A DNA stretch of 64,000 nucleotides from an uncultured Gammaproteobacteria bacterium (GTDB lineage: Bacteria > Pseudomonadota > Gammaproteobacteria > HK1), in NCBI GenBank assembly GCA_947258715.1, contig CAMYJH010000012.1, forward strand, positions 124,001 through 188,000. The letters are read 5' to 3'. Below, piece by piece: positions 26,840 through 35,465 of this stretch. Each line of letters begins with the position of its first letter. The first letter of the stretch is position 1. The notes below the pieces were generated by a model. The model had not been told where the DNA came from, searched no databases, and saw nothing but the letters and a program-made list of their open reading frames with translations. The position numbers and the translations under genes were made by a program.

Positions 26840-27799
26840 ATGGAAATCATCGCCAAAGTTATCGAGGCAGGGAGAGACGGCGCAAAGTATGTAGTTCGAA
26901 ACATCTTCAGAGCAATCGCGTCATTCCCTTGGTCAAGACGATTGTTGAACGCGGCGTATCTAAAGCTAAATTCCTCCCAGAAGGCTCTTTTTCATCAAGC
27001 TTTCGCAAAGACCTTTAGGAATAGCAACATTCAAGGAAGAGATGGAAACTGGAAGGTGGTTTTCGGTAACAGAAACATTCTAATGCCTTTGAGTTCCGAC
27101 AATTTCTGGCTCGATTGGGATAACGCCGTTTCCATAGTCGGCCATGATATTGAAGTAAAACAGACGTACGAATCACTCATCGGTTTGCCATCTGAGATGC
27201 CAGAACTATTCATTGATATTGGTGCCAACTACGGAACGCATTCTCTACTGTTTCTTGTTCATGGCGTGCAGACCATTACGTTCGAGCCAAATACGTCATG
27301 CCATGAATATTTCAGACAAATATGCAGACTTAATCAGGTGACTCCGAACTTGGAGCCGGTGGCGCTTGGGGAAGAAGAGGCGCAGGTAGACTTTTCTTAT
27401 CCGAAACGCGAAACATGGCTTGGGTCCACGAAGGCTGAGATTATAAACAAACTGGGTGGATCTGAAGACCTGGTAACCGAGAAAGTTAAACAAAAAACCC
27501 TCGATGATTTCTTTCCTAAGATCAAGAATAAGCGAACGCTGATAAAAGTGGATACAGAAGGTAATGAGCTTTCGGTACTCAAGGGTGCAAGAAAGACCTT
27601 ACAGCGGGTCAGGCCGAGGGTCATATTTGAATGTTGGGATGAAGATGTAAAAACCGGGATATTCGATCTGTTGACTGCTCAAATTTACACAATATACGCT
27701 TTGCCCTGGAGCCCGAAGCAAGATGCTGAGCCGCTGGACTCTCGCCAGTTCCTGGCCAGTTCATCAACGAATTTTCTTGCGGTCCCCGCTGGAGATTAG
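26840..27799 (+). CDS. FkbM-family methyltransferase
   Basis: A 319-residue SAM-dependent methyltransferase. The SAM-binding motif is PELFIDIGANYGTHSLLFLV, with later family motifs TITFEPNTSCHEYFRQICRL, ALGEEEAQVDFSYPKRETWL and TLIKVDTEGNELSVLKGARK. Members methylate hydroxyl groups of sugars, polysaccharides or other small molecules. The gene is visibly richer in A/T than its neighbours and uses AT-ending codons freely, which suggests recent transfer. There is no glycan cluster around it. The start ATG 26840 is plausible but lacks a strong ribosome-binding site. Confidence 0.85.
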   Translation: MEIIAKVIEAGRDGAKYVVRNIFRAIASFPWSRRLLNAAYLKLNSSQKALFHQAFAKTFRNSNIQGRDGNWKVVFGNRNILMPLSSDNFWLDWDNAVSIVGHDIEVKQTYESLIGLPSEMPELFIDIGANYGTHSLLFLVHGVQTITFEPNTSCHEYFRQICRLNQVTPNLEPVALGEEEAQVDFSYPKRETWLGSTKAEIINKLGGSEDLVTEKVKQKTLDDFFPKIKNKRTLIKVDTEGNELSVLKGARKTLQRVRPRVIFECWDEDVKTGIFDLLTAQIYTIYALPWSPKQDAEPLDSRQFLASSSTNFLAVPAGD

Positions 27800-27913
27800 T
27801 AATTCGAAAAGAGCCCACGGACCCGAGCATCGCAGGAGCTTACTCCCGCCCGTTGATTTAGTGTTTGATGTCCGGGATCTTCAAGCATCCCCAATGACGC
27901 AGCGGAGAACCGT

Positions 27914-28361
27914 ATGTTGTCCATTGATCAACTGATTTTTGCCTTGATGCGTATCGCGGCGCTTGGTTGTGGCTTGGTGGCCGGAATTGTTTTTGCCTTC
28001 TCCACCTTCGTGATGAAGGCGCTTTCCCGTCTTCCCGGCGGCTGGAGAATCGCCGGCATGCAGTCCATCAACGTTGCTGTTCTGAACCGATGGTTTATGA
28101 CGACGTTTTTTGGGCCTGATGGTATCTTTGGTTCAATGGCACGATCCGCGCGCCATATGCTTTCTGATCGCCAGCATGCTTTACCTGACCGGCGCCCTGG
28201 TGGTGACGATCGTGTGCAATATACCCAGGAACAATACGCTCGCAGCTTTCACGCCAACCGATGCGAAGAGCGCGGATACTTGGGCCGGCCACGTCGCTGG
28301 CCGGACGGCCTGGAACCATGTTCGTACCAAAGCGTCGTTCAGCGTCGCTCTCGTTTTTTAG
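27914..28361 (+). pseudogene. DUF1772-family membrane protein, frameshifted
   Basis: The N-terminal part (about 65 residues from 27914; GLVAGIVFAFSTFVMKALSR, MQSINVAVLNRWFMTTFFG) matches DUF1772 (anthrone oxygenase-like) membrane proteins. The continuation (LVQWHDPRAICFLIASMLYL, TGALVVTIVCNIPRNNTLAA, AGRTAWNHVRTKAS) lies in the next frame. The two halves join at a run of six T at 28106-28111; removing one T restores a continuous frame of about 148 residues, the normal family size. This is either a real recent frameshift or a homopolymer sequencing error. Confidence 0.75.
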
Positions 28362-28500
28362 TCGGGCAAGGTAGGGGATATTCGGCTTCGCGATACTGGT
28401 GCGCGTTCAAACTTAAAGCGGTGTCGTTGAGGACAGCCGATAGTCTGGAAAAATCGACGCCCAGTCTTCTATGACTGGAAGCGCGAGGGGAGGCAGTGTC

Positions 28501-28740
28501 ATGGTTGAGTTGCGCAAAGACGTGCAGTGTGAAGGTGTTAAACTTGGAGTAATTGCCAGGAAGATAGAAGAAGACGAATGGGAGCTGTCCATAGAGAACG
28601 AGTTCGGGATTAGGTCGATATGGGTCGAATCGTTCCCCACGGCCCGAACGGCGCTGGATGCGGGAGTCGAGGCAATTGAATCAGAAGGCGTCGAGTCTTT
28701 TACCGATCAAGTAGGCAACGAAATCCTGTTTCAGGATTAG
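28501..28740 (+). CDS. Small acidic protein of unknown function
   Basis: A 79-residue acidic protein. ATG 28501 follows GGGGAGG at a spacing of about 7, so I prefer it to the upstream start at 28471. The sequence (VIARKIEEDEWELSIENEFG, SFPTARTALDAGVEAIESEG) looks like a compact alpha/beta fold with an N-terminal beta-hairpin. I recognise no named domain. It lies between the frameshifted DUF1772 gene and an acetyltransferase. Confidence 0.6.
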   Translation: MVELRKDVQCEGVKLGVIARKIEEDEWELSIENEFGIRSIWVESFPTARTALDAGVEAIESEGVESFTDQVGNEILFQD

Positions 28741-28774
28741 GAGTTCCTAACACGCTCTCGTTTAGCTCGACAGA

Positions 28775-29323
28775 ATGGCGATGACCTTCCGCGTCGAAAT
28801 CTCCGCTCGGGGCCATGGAAGGACCTCCGATTGGGAGGCTTCGAAAATAGCGGCGTGGCGCCGGGAGCTCTTTGCCGAAGATCAGAACGTTATCGATGCT
28901 TTCATCTGGCAAGACAAAGACGGTATGGGTTTCGATATCCAGACGTACAGCGGCGAGGAGCTTGTCGGATTTGCGCATGTGTTTGCACGCGTAGGACAAC
29001 TCGATGACTCTGCGTTTTTGATGGGCTGCCTCGGCAGTGTGATGACGGCGAAGACACATCAGGGAAAGGGAGTCGGGACCACTACAGTCAGAACGGCCGG
29101 TGACGTCATTCTCAAGAACCTGGGGGCGGATTTGGGCGTTTTGGTCTGCAAATCGGCATTGGTGCCGTTCTATGAGCGGCTTGACTGGCGCCAGATGTCG
29201 ACCCCAGTTGTGATTGAGCAGCCTGAAGGGCAAATCGAGTGGCCGCACGAGTCGATGGTGCTGTTGGGAAAAAATCCGCAATCGGTGCCCAAGAAATTAG
29301 ATCTGTGTGGGTTGCCATTCTGA
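28775..29323 (+). CDS. GNAT-family acetyltransferase (AAC(2')-like)
   Basis: A 182-residue GNAT protein. The acetyl-CoA loop is visible in GSVMTAKTHQGKGVGTTTVR (the Q-G-K-G-V-G segment), followed by LGVLVCKSALVPFYERLDWR, the usual C-terminal motif B. The order resembles aminoglycoside 2'-N-acetyltransferases and related small-molecule acetylases, but substrate specificity cannot be read. The start has little ribosome-binding-site support; a second ATG lies 6 bp downstream. Confidence 0.75.
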   Translation: MAMTFRVEISARGHGRTSDWEASKIAAWRRELFAEDQNVIDAFIWQDKDGMGFDIQTYSGEELVGFAHVFARVGQLDDSAFLMGCLGSVMTAKTHQGKGVGTTTVRTAGDVILKNLGADLGVLVCKSALVPFYERLDWRQMSTPVVIEQPEGQIEWPHESMVLLGKNPQSVPKKLDLCGLPF

Positions 29324-29450
29324 GTTTGGAGCCCAGAGGAACATTCAGCAGCCGCAGGTTACCGAGCGGCGCAACTGATGTGCTAAATCGGTAGTAAAGC
29401 ACTCTCAAATCGGGATATCTCTAATGAAAAATGGCTTTAGGAGTTACGCC

Positions 29451-30509
29451 ATGAACGGATGTTCAAACTTTCGAAAGCGGGGCGTCGGTTTTATTTTCGC
29501 GATTCTCTGTGTTCCTGTGCTCGCGGCAAACGACACACCGCTGACTGAAAGATGGGCGCCTTCGGAGTGGGGCCCAGACGACAAGGCGGGCGCCGTCAAC
29601 CGCACCACGCCGGCACTGGTTCTCAAGGCCGTGAAGCTGGTAAAGCGCGGCAAGGTCGCGACCCTGGGAAAGGTTTACCAGCAGGATGCGCCCGCGTTCG
29701 GGTCGCGCGGCTGGCGCATGACCATACCGGGCCTACCGACCGGCGGACCCTTCGGGGAACAGGAACTGGTTTATAACGATGACTATCTTGCCACGGAAAT
29801 CGGCCAGATCGGCACCCAGTTCGATGGCCCCGGCCACATCGGCGTAATTACGTCGAAGGGCGCGTACTTCTACAACGGCCGTTTCGCGGAGAATCCTGAC
29901 GTCACCACGTATGGCCTGGGCCCGCTGGGCGTTGAGCACGTTGCAGAGATCGGATTCGTTTGCCGCGGCGTGCTCCTGGATGCGGTGGCGCTGCGCGGCG
30001 GCCAGCTGCCGATTCCCAAGGCTAAAGACCTGTCAGATCCAGGTATCGTCACCGACGAAGACGTGAGAGCGATGGTGAAAAAGCAGGGCATCGATCCCAT
30101 TGGAGAGGGCGACTGCGTGTTTCTATACACCGGCCACGGCAACATCTGGCACCCGACGAAATGGGATACCTTTGACGCGGCCGAAAAGCAAAAGCGCATT
30201 GCCCAGTTCAACGCCGGCTCACCCGGTTTTGGAACTTCCGCTTGCGACTATCTCGCCTCGCGGAAGATCATACTCTGGGGTTCCGACACTTTCGCTTCCG
30301 AGGCTGTTGGGCCAGGCTTTGGCGGAGAGTCTGATCAGCCCTTTGAGTGTCACATCATCATGATGACCAAACGCGGCATCTGGAACATTGAGAATCTCGA
30401 TTTATCACAGCTCGTTGCCGATAAGGCGTACGAATTCCTGTTCGTCTGGTCGCCGCTCAAGATGAAGGGCGCAACTGGATCGCCTGGAAACCCAGTTGCG
30501 CTCTACTGA
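29451..30509 (+). CDS. Secreted cyclase/kynurenine formamidase-family metal hydrolase
   Basis: A 352-residue protein with an N-terminal signal peptide (GVGFIFAILCVPVLAANDTP). ATG 29451 was chosen because AGGAG lies 7 bases upstream; the frame opens at 29424. The cyclase-family signature HxGTHxDxxxH appears as QIGTQFDGPGH, with Gln at the two N-terminal His positions. Other family parts are present (GVLLDAVALRGG, GDCVFLYTGHGNIWH). Members hydrolyse amides or lactones such as N-formylkynurenine or isatin. The Gln changes make metal binding uncertain, although a whole subfamily may share them. Confidence 0.8.
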   Translation: MNGCSNFRKRGVGFIFAILCVPVLAANDTPLTERWAPSEWGPDDKAGAVNRTTPALVLKAVKLVKRGKVATLGKVYQQDAPAFGSRGWRMTIPGLPTGGPFGEQELVYNDDYLATEIGQIGTQFDGPGHIGVITSKGAYFYNGRFAENPDVTTYGLGPLGVEHVAEIGFVCRGVLLDAVALRGGQLPIPKAKDLSDPGIVTDEDVRAMVKKQGIDPIGEGDCVFLYTGHGNIWHPTKWDTFDAAEKQKRIAQFNAGSPGFGTSACDYLASRKIILWGSDTFASEAVGPGFGGESDQPFECHIIMMTKRGIWNIENLDLSQLVADKAYEFLFVWSPLKMKGATGSPGNPVALY

Positions 30510-30579
30510 AAGATAGAAATGAAATTCTGACACCGGTTGGACTGGCTGATATCACCAGTAGGTCAAGGCGAGCTATTCA

Positions 30580-32331
30580 TCAGGTCGCCATCGGTTGACT
30601 GCCGTTCAGCCTGCGCGTCACCCATTGCATGACGTAGCCTCGAGGTTGGTCGGCGCCGGTGATTAAATAATTGAGCGTGTACTCATTATTCAGAGTAGCC
30701 TCCAGAAGATGAAGATCCTTGTCGTGGCCACAGAGCAGGATTTGGTCGCCGTTGCTCAGTCTGTGGTTTCGATCCGGCATCACGCGGATATCGTCCCCAC
30801 TTCGCACTACCAGGGCGACACAGGCAAGTCGTTGCTCCCGCTCGTTCGGATTTCTGAATATATCCCGAAGCGTGACCTCGCCCGCGGTTTCGATAACGCT
30901 ATGGACCGCTGGAGCGGATTGGTCATCGATGTGAATCGTCCACAGCCTCGGAACAGCATTGCTGCCAACGTTCTCTCGGAGTTCTTCAAATACTTGCCGC
31001 AGAAATCCGTCGTCGCCGTCGATTCGGGAGGCGCGCACGCGTTCAAAAAAAGGTTTGAGCAGCGGGGCGATTAGTTCAAAAAGGATGCGCCGCGCACTGA
31101 CCAAGTTTGGCTGCATAATCAGTTGAGCACCGGCAACGCTGAACAGACGCTCGTTCATGTGGAGCTCCTGGCGGACGATCATGAAGATATTCGGGTTTAG
31201 CGCCCGGGCGTTTAGCAGGATGCTCAAGTTATAGGCGTCGTCGTCGGTTCCCGCGACGATGCCCGTCGCTTGCGCGATTCCAGCCTCTCTGAGCGTTGTC
31301 TGGCTTGCGCGAGAGCGGAAGAAATTGGGGAGGCTGTCGTCGGTTTGTAAAATTCCCGGATCAATGATGGTGGTCTCGATGCGAAGGTTTTCCAGCGCCT
31401 GCTGAATGCGCCGACCCATGCGACCGTAGCCGCAGAGTATCCACTTGCCCCGGGGAAGTTTCGGGACGGCGTCGAGATTGGCACCCTTGTCTCCCACCAA
31501 CCAACGGTTGAGCACGTAAATGCTCGGATTGTCGATAGTGGCGCCCAGGTAACGCGCGTAAGTCTGAAACGGATCGACAATGTGTACGTCGCTGCCGAGC
31601 GTCGCGATGGCCTCCTCGTGCGCCTCCGAGGTGGATTGGGTAATCACCTGAACCGCCGGGTTCAGAAGTCTCGCGGACACCGCGATTTTGAGGTTGACTT
31701 CTTCATCGCCGGTAAGCGCCACGATGGCTTTGCAGTTTGGCCGCATCAGGCCGGCATCGGTCAGGACCACCGGGACCCGCGCGTTGGCGCATATTCCGGG
31801 CATGGCGACGCGGTAGTCGCGAAGCTGGAGCGCACTGATTCGGTCTATATCTTTGTCGATGACTACCGCGGTCACGCCCGCGTCGCTGAGTCCCCGCGCC
31901 AGCAGGCTACCTGTATTCCCGAAGCCGCACAGGATGACGAACGGCTCTCGGATCCGAGCAACGAATCGCGCGAAGTGGCGCTCCGCAAGCGCGTAGCGGA
32001 AATGCGGGTTCTGCAGTAGCCTGATGATTGAGCCCACGGCGTACAGCCACGCTACCACGCCGGCGTAAAGAGAAATGATGCTCCACATGCGCTGCGCATC
32101 ACTGAAGCTGTACGGTATCTCCCCGAATCCTGTGGTGGTCGCCGTGTAGGTGAGAAAGTAGAAAGCATGAAAGAAGCTGAGGGGCTCGGGTTTTCCCTCC
32201 ACGTTGACACCTGGGATCACCACCCATCCCACCATGGAGATTGCGTATACCGATACCAGAACCAGTATCGGTTTTCGCATGTAGCGCAACACGATGAAGG
32301 TCACGCGATGTGGGTCGGTGCTGTACGGCAT
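30580..32331 (-). CDS. Potassium channel with two RCK (TrkA-N/TrkA-C) modules
   Basis: A 583-residue inner-membrane channel protein. Two N-terminal helices flank a pore loop (TYTATTTGFGEIPYSF; the selectivity filter reads TGFGE instead of the usual TVGYGD). Two Rossmann RCK domains follow (ILCGFGNTGSLLARGLSDAG near 135-155 and ILCGYGRMGRRIQQALENLR near 300-320), then TrkA-C-like regions (VVRSGDDIRVMPDRNHRLSN). It probably gates K+ flow in response to NAD(H) or ligands. The start has GGAGG 8 bases upstream of ATG 32331. A small membrane protein is encoded 84 bp upstream on the same strand. Confidence 0.88.
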   Translation of the reverse strand: MPYSTDPHRVTFIVLRYMRKPILVLVSVYAISMVGWVVIPGVNVEGKPEPLSFFHAFYFLTYTATTTGFGEIPYSFSDAQRMWSIISLYAGVVAWLYAVGSIIRLLQNPHFRYALAERHFARFVARIREPFVILCGFGNTGSLLARGLSDAGVTAVVIDKDIDRISALQLRDYRVAMPGICANARVPVVLTDAGLMRPNCKAIVALTGDEEVNLKIAVSARLLNPAVQVITQSTSEAHEEAIATLGSDVHIVDPFQTYARYLGATIDNPSIYVLNRWLVGDKGANLDAVPKLPRGKWILCGYGRMGRRIQQALENLRIETTIIDPGILQTDDSLPNFFRSRASQTTLREAGIAQATGIVAGTDDDAYNLSILLNARALNPNIFMIVRQELHMNERLFSVAGAQLIMQPNLVSARRILFELIAPLLKPFFERVRASRIDGDDGFLRQVFEELRENVGSNAVPRLWTIHIDDQSAPAVHSVIETAGEVTLRDIFRNPNEREQRLACVALVVRSGDDIRVMPDRNHRLSNGDQILLCGHDKDLHLLEATLNNEYTLNYLITGADQPRGYVMQWVTRRLNGSQPMAT

Positions 32332-32415
32332 TGCAATTACCTCCAGGTTGTCGCGGGCTGGGTATGACGCGCAGCGAAACTAGACGGCAGTGGCGGGTTC
32401 GGGCCCTGGGATCGG

Positions 32416-32799
32416 CTAACGGCGAAGCATCAGCGTTTCGCCGACCACCGTGGCCACCGATACGATGTTGGCGACCAGGGCACCACCCGCGAGCGAGACG
32501 ATGATCGCCATCGTGCTCGCTACCATCCCCGCATCCGAGACGTGGACCGCGAATGTCCAGATGATGGCGGCCGCGATGAGCAGGATATCCGCCACCAGAC
32601 TGGTCGCAAGCAGCAACGCGCCGATCTGCGAGCGATCGCCGAGCTTGAGACCGGTTGCGATGATGTTCACGACCACCACGAGAAAAAAGGTAATCACATC
32701 GTGATGCGCTGGCTCGTCGATCCTGCCGATGAAGAAGGAAAGATTCAGGCTGAGCGCGAGGATGACGAAGAACCCGAAGATGACTTTTTCGAGATTCAT
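32416..32799 (-). CDS. Small four-helix membrane protein (DUF6394-like)
   Basis: A 127-residue protein with four hydrophobic helices (VIFGFFVILALSLNLSFFIG, DVITFFLVVVVNIIATGLKL, ALLLATSLVADILLIAAAII, ASTMAIIVSLAGGALVANIV). ATG 32799 follows a GAGGGG box; the longer frame to 32835 adds twelve non-hydrophobic residues. The opening MNLEKVIFGFF resembles DUF6394 proteins, recalled from memory. Its position just upstream of a K+ channel on the same strand suggests the two are expressed together and may work together. Confidence 0.7.
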   Translation of the reverse strand: MNLEKVIFGFFVILALSLNLSFFIGRIDEPAHHDVITFFLVVVVNIIATGLKLGDRSQIGALLLATSLVADILLIAAAIIWTFAVHVSDAGMVASTMAIIVSLAGGALVANIVSVATVVGETLMLRR

Positions 32800-33041
32800 A
32801 GCTATGCCCCTCGTGACCGCGCGGCACCAGAGCATAATCCAATTTTGACCGACAAAGTAGCTGCTTGACGTAAGGGCCAGCGAGTGTCTAATGCCGGTAA
32901 TTATCCGACCACGGCAGTTGCGTGTATTCGGAAGACGGTATACTAGTCAAAATCCAGGCTACACTTGAAAGTGCGCCGTAAATTCACGATTGTGTAAACT
33001 GCTGTCGGAATTCCGATTTTCCGCATCATCTGCCCTGAACG

Positions 33042-33524
33042 ATGTCCGATCCGATCGAAATTCGACTGGCGACCGTATCCGATGCCGCGATATTGGCGGT
33101 GATGTCGAGAGACCTGATTGAACTCGGGTTGGGATGGTCGTGGACTCGGTCGCGGATTGCTCGACACGTTCAATCTCCAGGCAGTGTCGTAGTAGTGGCG
33201 CGTTGCCGAAGCCGAACAATTGCTTTCGCGATCATGAGATTCGGCGAAGAAGAAGCTCACCTGGATCTTCTCGCTGTCCGACCGAAGTATCGTCGAGCCG
33301 GGGTGGGTCGGCGACTCATGGAATGGCTGGAAAAGTCCGCCGTTGTGGCGGGGATCTCGGTGATTTACCTAGAAGTTCGCGAGAACAACAAACAGGCGCA
33401 GGCGTTCTACCGGAAGCTTGGTTACTGCCGGGTTACCCGACTGCCTGGATACTACCTGGGTCGGGAATCAGCCATAAGCATGGGCAGGGATCTTTGGTCC
33501 CCGGCTCTAAGCACGGCCACCTAA
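33042..33524 (+). CDS. GNAT-family acetyltransferase (RimI-like)
   Basis: A 160-residue GNAT protein. The acetyl-CoA motif is LAVRPKYRRAGVGRRLMEWL, motif B is VIYLEVRENNKQAQAFYRKL, then GYCRVTRLPGYYLGRESAI. These are the usual features of RimI-type N-terminal acetyltransferases, though many relatives acetylate other substrates. It is a single gene, divergent from the small membrane protein. The start is not strongly supported by a ribosome-binding site. Confidence 0.82.
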   Translation: MSDPIEIRLATVSDAAILAVMSRDLIELGLGWSWTRSRIARHVQSPGSVVVVARCRSRTIAFAIMRFGEEEAHLDLLAVRPKYRRAGVGRRLMEWLEKSAVVAGISVIYLEVRENNKQAQAFYRKLGYCRVTRLPGYYLGRESAISMGRDLWSPALSTAT

Positions 33525-33616
33525 GAACGGCGGAGACGCGTTCAGAAATCCAAGCGTTATTGGCTCAAGAGCCAACCGAGCGGCTTGGCTTCAAGTCTAT
33601 AATTCGTTCTGAGTTT

Positions 33617-33856
33617 TTAAGCCGAACCGATCGCGTCATACAATCGGCTCAACTCCGCCTCGAGGGTATTCTCGCGCATGTTTTCGCCAGCACGCCCGTA
33701 CCAATATCTCGCGTTGCTCAAGTCACCCTCGACTCTGTGTAGGTAGGCATGGATCAGACAGGACATGCGATCAGAGTGGCGTTGAACCAACTGATGGGCC
33801 TGGTCCCACTTTCCGGCCTTCGCAAGATCTAATGCTTTAAGATGATCGCATGCCAT
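33617..33856 (-). CDS. Conserved small protein with HAYLHR-EGD-NA-YWY motif
   Basis: A 79-residue protein. The helical sequence LDLAKAGKWDQAHQLVQRH, then LIHAYLHRVEGDLSNARYWY matches a widespread unnamed family of small proteins (HAYLHRxEGDxxNAxYWYxRAG), probably a TPR-like helical pair. ATG 33856 follows a GAGGGG box; a longer frame runs into the gltA region and is not needed. It is placed 76 bp downstream of gltA on the same strand. Confidence 0.65.
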   Translation of the reverse strand: MACDHLKALDLAKAGKWDQAHQLVQRHSDRMSCLIHAYLHRVEGDLSNARYWYGRAGENMRENTLEAELSRLYDAIGSA

Positions 33857-33932
33857 TTTTCCCCTCGGTTGTTTGATCTTTAGTTTAGACGCACTGATTG
33901 ACTCCGATGCGCAAGCCAAGGCTGTCCCTGGG

Positions 33933-35219
33933 TTATCGCTTCTCCAACGGGACATAGCTACGCAAGGTCGGCCCAACGTAGATTTGCCGCGGCCGGTCAA
34001 TGCGTGAATCTGGATTTGTACGCACCTCCCGCCAGTGGGCGATCCAGCCGGGCAGCCGGCCGATGGCGAACATGACGGTAAACATATTGATCGGAATGCC
34101 GATGGCGCTCATGATGATGCCGCTGTAGAAATCCACGTTGGGATAGAGCTTCCGCTCCAGGAAATAGTCGTCGCGAAGTGCAATCTCCTCGAGTTCAAGT
34201 GCAAGCTCCAACAGGGGATTGTTGACGCCAAGCTCTCTCAGCACTGCGTGGCAGGCCGTCTTGATAATCTTCGCGCGCGGGTCGAAGTTCTTGTAGACGC
34301 GGTGGCCGAAGCCCATCAGGCGAACACCCGAATCCTTACGCTTCACCTTTGCTACCAGGCTTTCGACGCTTTCGCCGCTTTGCTGTAGCTTAGAAAGCAT
34401 GTCGACCACCGCCGCATTGGCCCCACCATGCAGCGGTCCCCAAAGGGCGCATACGCCCGCAGATATGGAGGCATAGAGGCTTGCCCGGCTGGAGCCCACC
34501 ATGCGCACCGTGGAGGTGGAGCAATTCTGCTCGTGGTCGGCATGTAGAATGAGCAGCGTGTCCAGGGCCTTCACCACCTCCGATGGGGGTTCGTAAGGGT
34601 CGAAGGGCAGTGAGAACATCATGTGCAGGAAGTTCGCGGTGTAGCGCAGATCCGAGCGCGGGTAGTTAATGGGCTTTCCGATTGATTTGCGAAAGCTGGC
34701 CGCGGCGATGGTGCGGATCTTGCTCATGATGCGTGCCGCCGCCTCCATGAGCTTGTCGTCCTCTTCCGGCTGCCGCAGCTCCGGCTGGAAGCAGCCCGCC
34801 GCGTTCACCATAGCAGAGAGGATGGCCATCGGCGCTGCAGTGGGCGGGAAGCCGTCGAAATGATGACGCATGTCCTCGTGGATGAACTGGTGGCGCGTCA
34901 GCAGGCGCCGGTACTCGGTAAGCTGTGCCTCGGTGGGCAGCTCGCCGAAGATCAGCAGGTAGGCGGTTTCGACGAAAGTAGACTTCTCCGCCAGCTTCTC
35001 GATGGGATAGCCGCGGTAACGAAGGACGCCCTGCTCTCCGTCGATGAACGTGATGTGGCTCTGACAGGCGCCTGTGTTGCCGTAGCCGTCATCCAGGGTG
35101 ACGAGCCCGGTGTTACCTCGAAGCGAGCGGATGTCAACAGCCCGTTCGTTTTCCGAACCTGTGATGATGGGAAGCTCGATGGTTTTGTCGTCGTAGCGCA
35201 ACTTTGCCGATTGGGACAT
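33933..35219 (-). CDS. gltA: Citrate synthase, type II
   Basis: Condenses acetyl-CoA and oxaloacetate to citrate, the first step of the TCA cycle. The 428-residue product (E. coli 427) begins at ATG 35219, with GGAG about 7-9 bases upstream; the frame is open to 35327 but that part is not family-like. Catalytic His residues are in LWGPLHGGANAAVV and LMGFGHRVYKNFDPRAK, and the Asp lies in the PNVDFYSGIIM segment. N-terminal sequence and length indicate the NADH-sensitive hexameric type. No other TCA genes are adjacent. Confidence 0.96.
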   Translation of the reverse strand: MSQSAKLRYDDKTIELPIITGSENERAVDIRSLRGNTGLVTLDDGYGNTGACQSHITFIDGEQGVLRYRGYPIEKLAEKSTFVETAYLLIFGELPTEAQLTEYRRLLTRHQFIHEDMRHHFDGFPPTAAPMAILSAMVNAAGCFQPELRQPEEDDKLMEAAARIMSKIRTIAAASFRKSIGKPINYPRSDLRYTANFLHMMFSLPFDPYEPPSEVVKALDTLLILHADHEQNCSTSTVRMVGSSRASLYASISAGVCALWGPLHGGANAAVVDMLSKLQQSGESVESLVAKVKRKDSGVRLMGFGHRVYKNFDPRAKIIKTACHAVLRELGVNNPLLELALELEEIALRDDYFLERKLYPNVDFYSGIIMSAIGIPINMFTVMFAIGRLPGWIAHWREVRTNPDSRIDRPRQIYVGPTLRSYVPLEKR

Positions 35220-35465
35220 GGGATTGCTCCGGTTAAGGGCTTTGGGCAACGGGTGGGGCCGCACGGTCGCATATTTAATTGGGGGGCTCAAATATCCGAA
35301 AGGCCTCGCGGCATTCAGAGCCCTCACTGGCCGCGCCAGTCCTGCCTGAAGTGGATCAGGGGATCAAGCTCTGGTAGCACTAGATTGACCCGTGATTAAA
35401 ATTCTGGTGAAAGTGCTGCGGTACAGTTGCTTACGATCCAGCCAAGGTTTAGTAAACGGATCGGC

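Noticed and set aside
35383-35398. Possible FNR-like box upstream of nnrS (TTGACCCGTGATTAA)
   Set aside because: Only the first half-site fits; the spacing and second half do not match TTGAT-N4-ATCAA.
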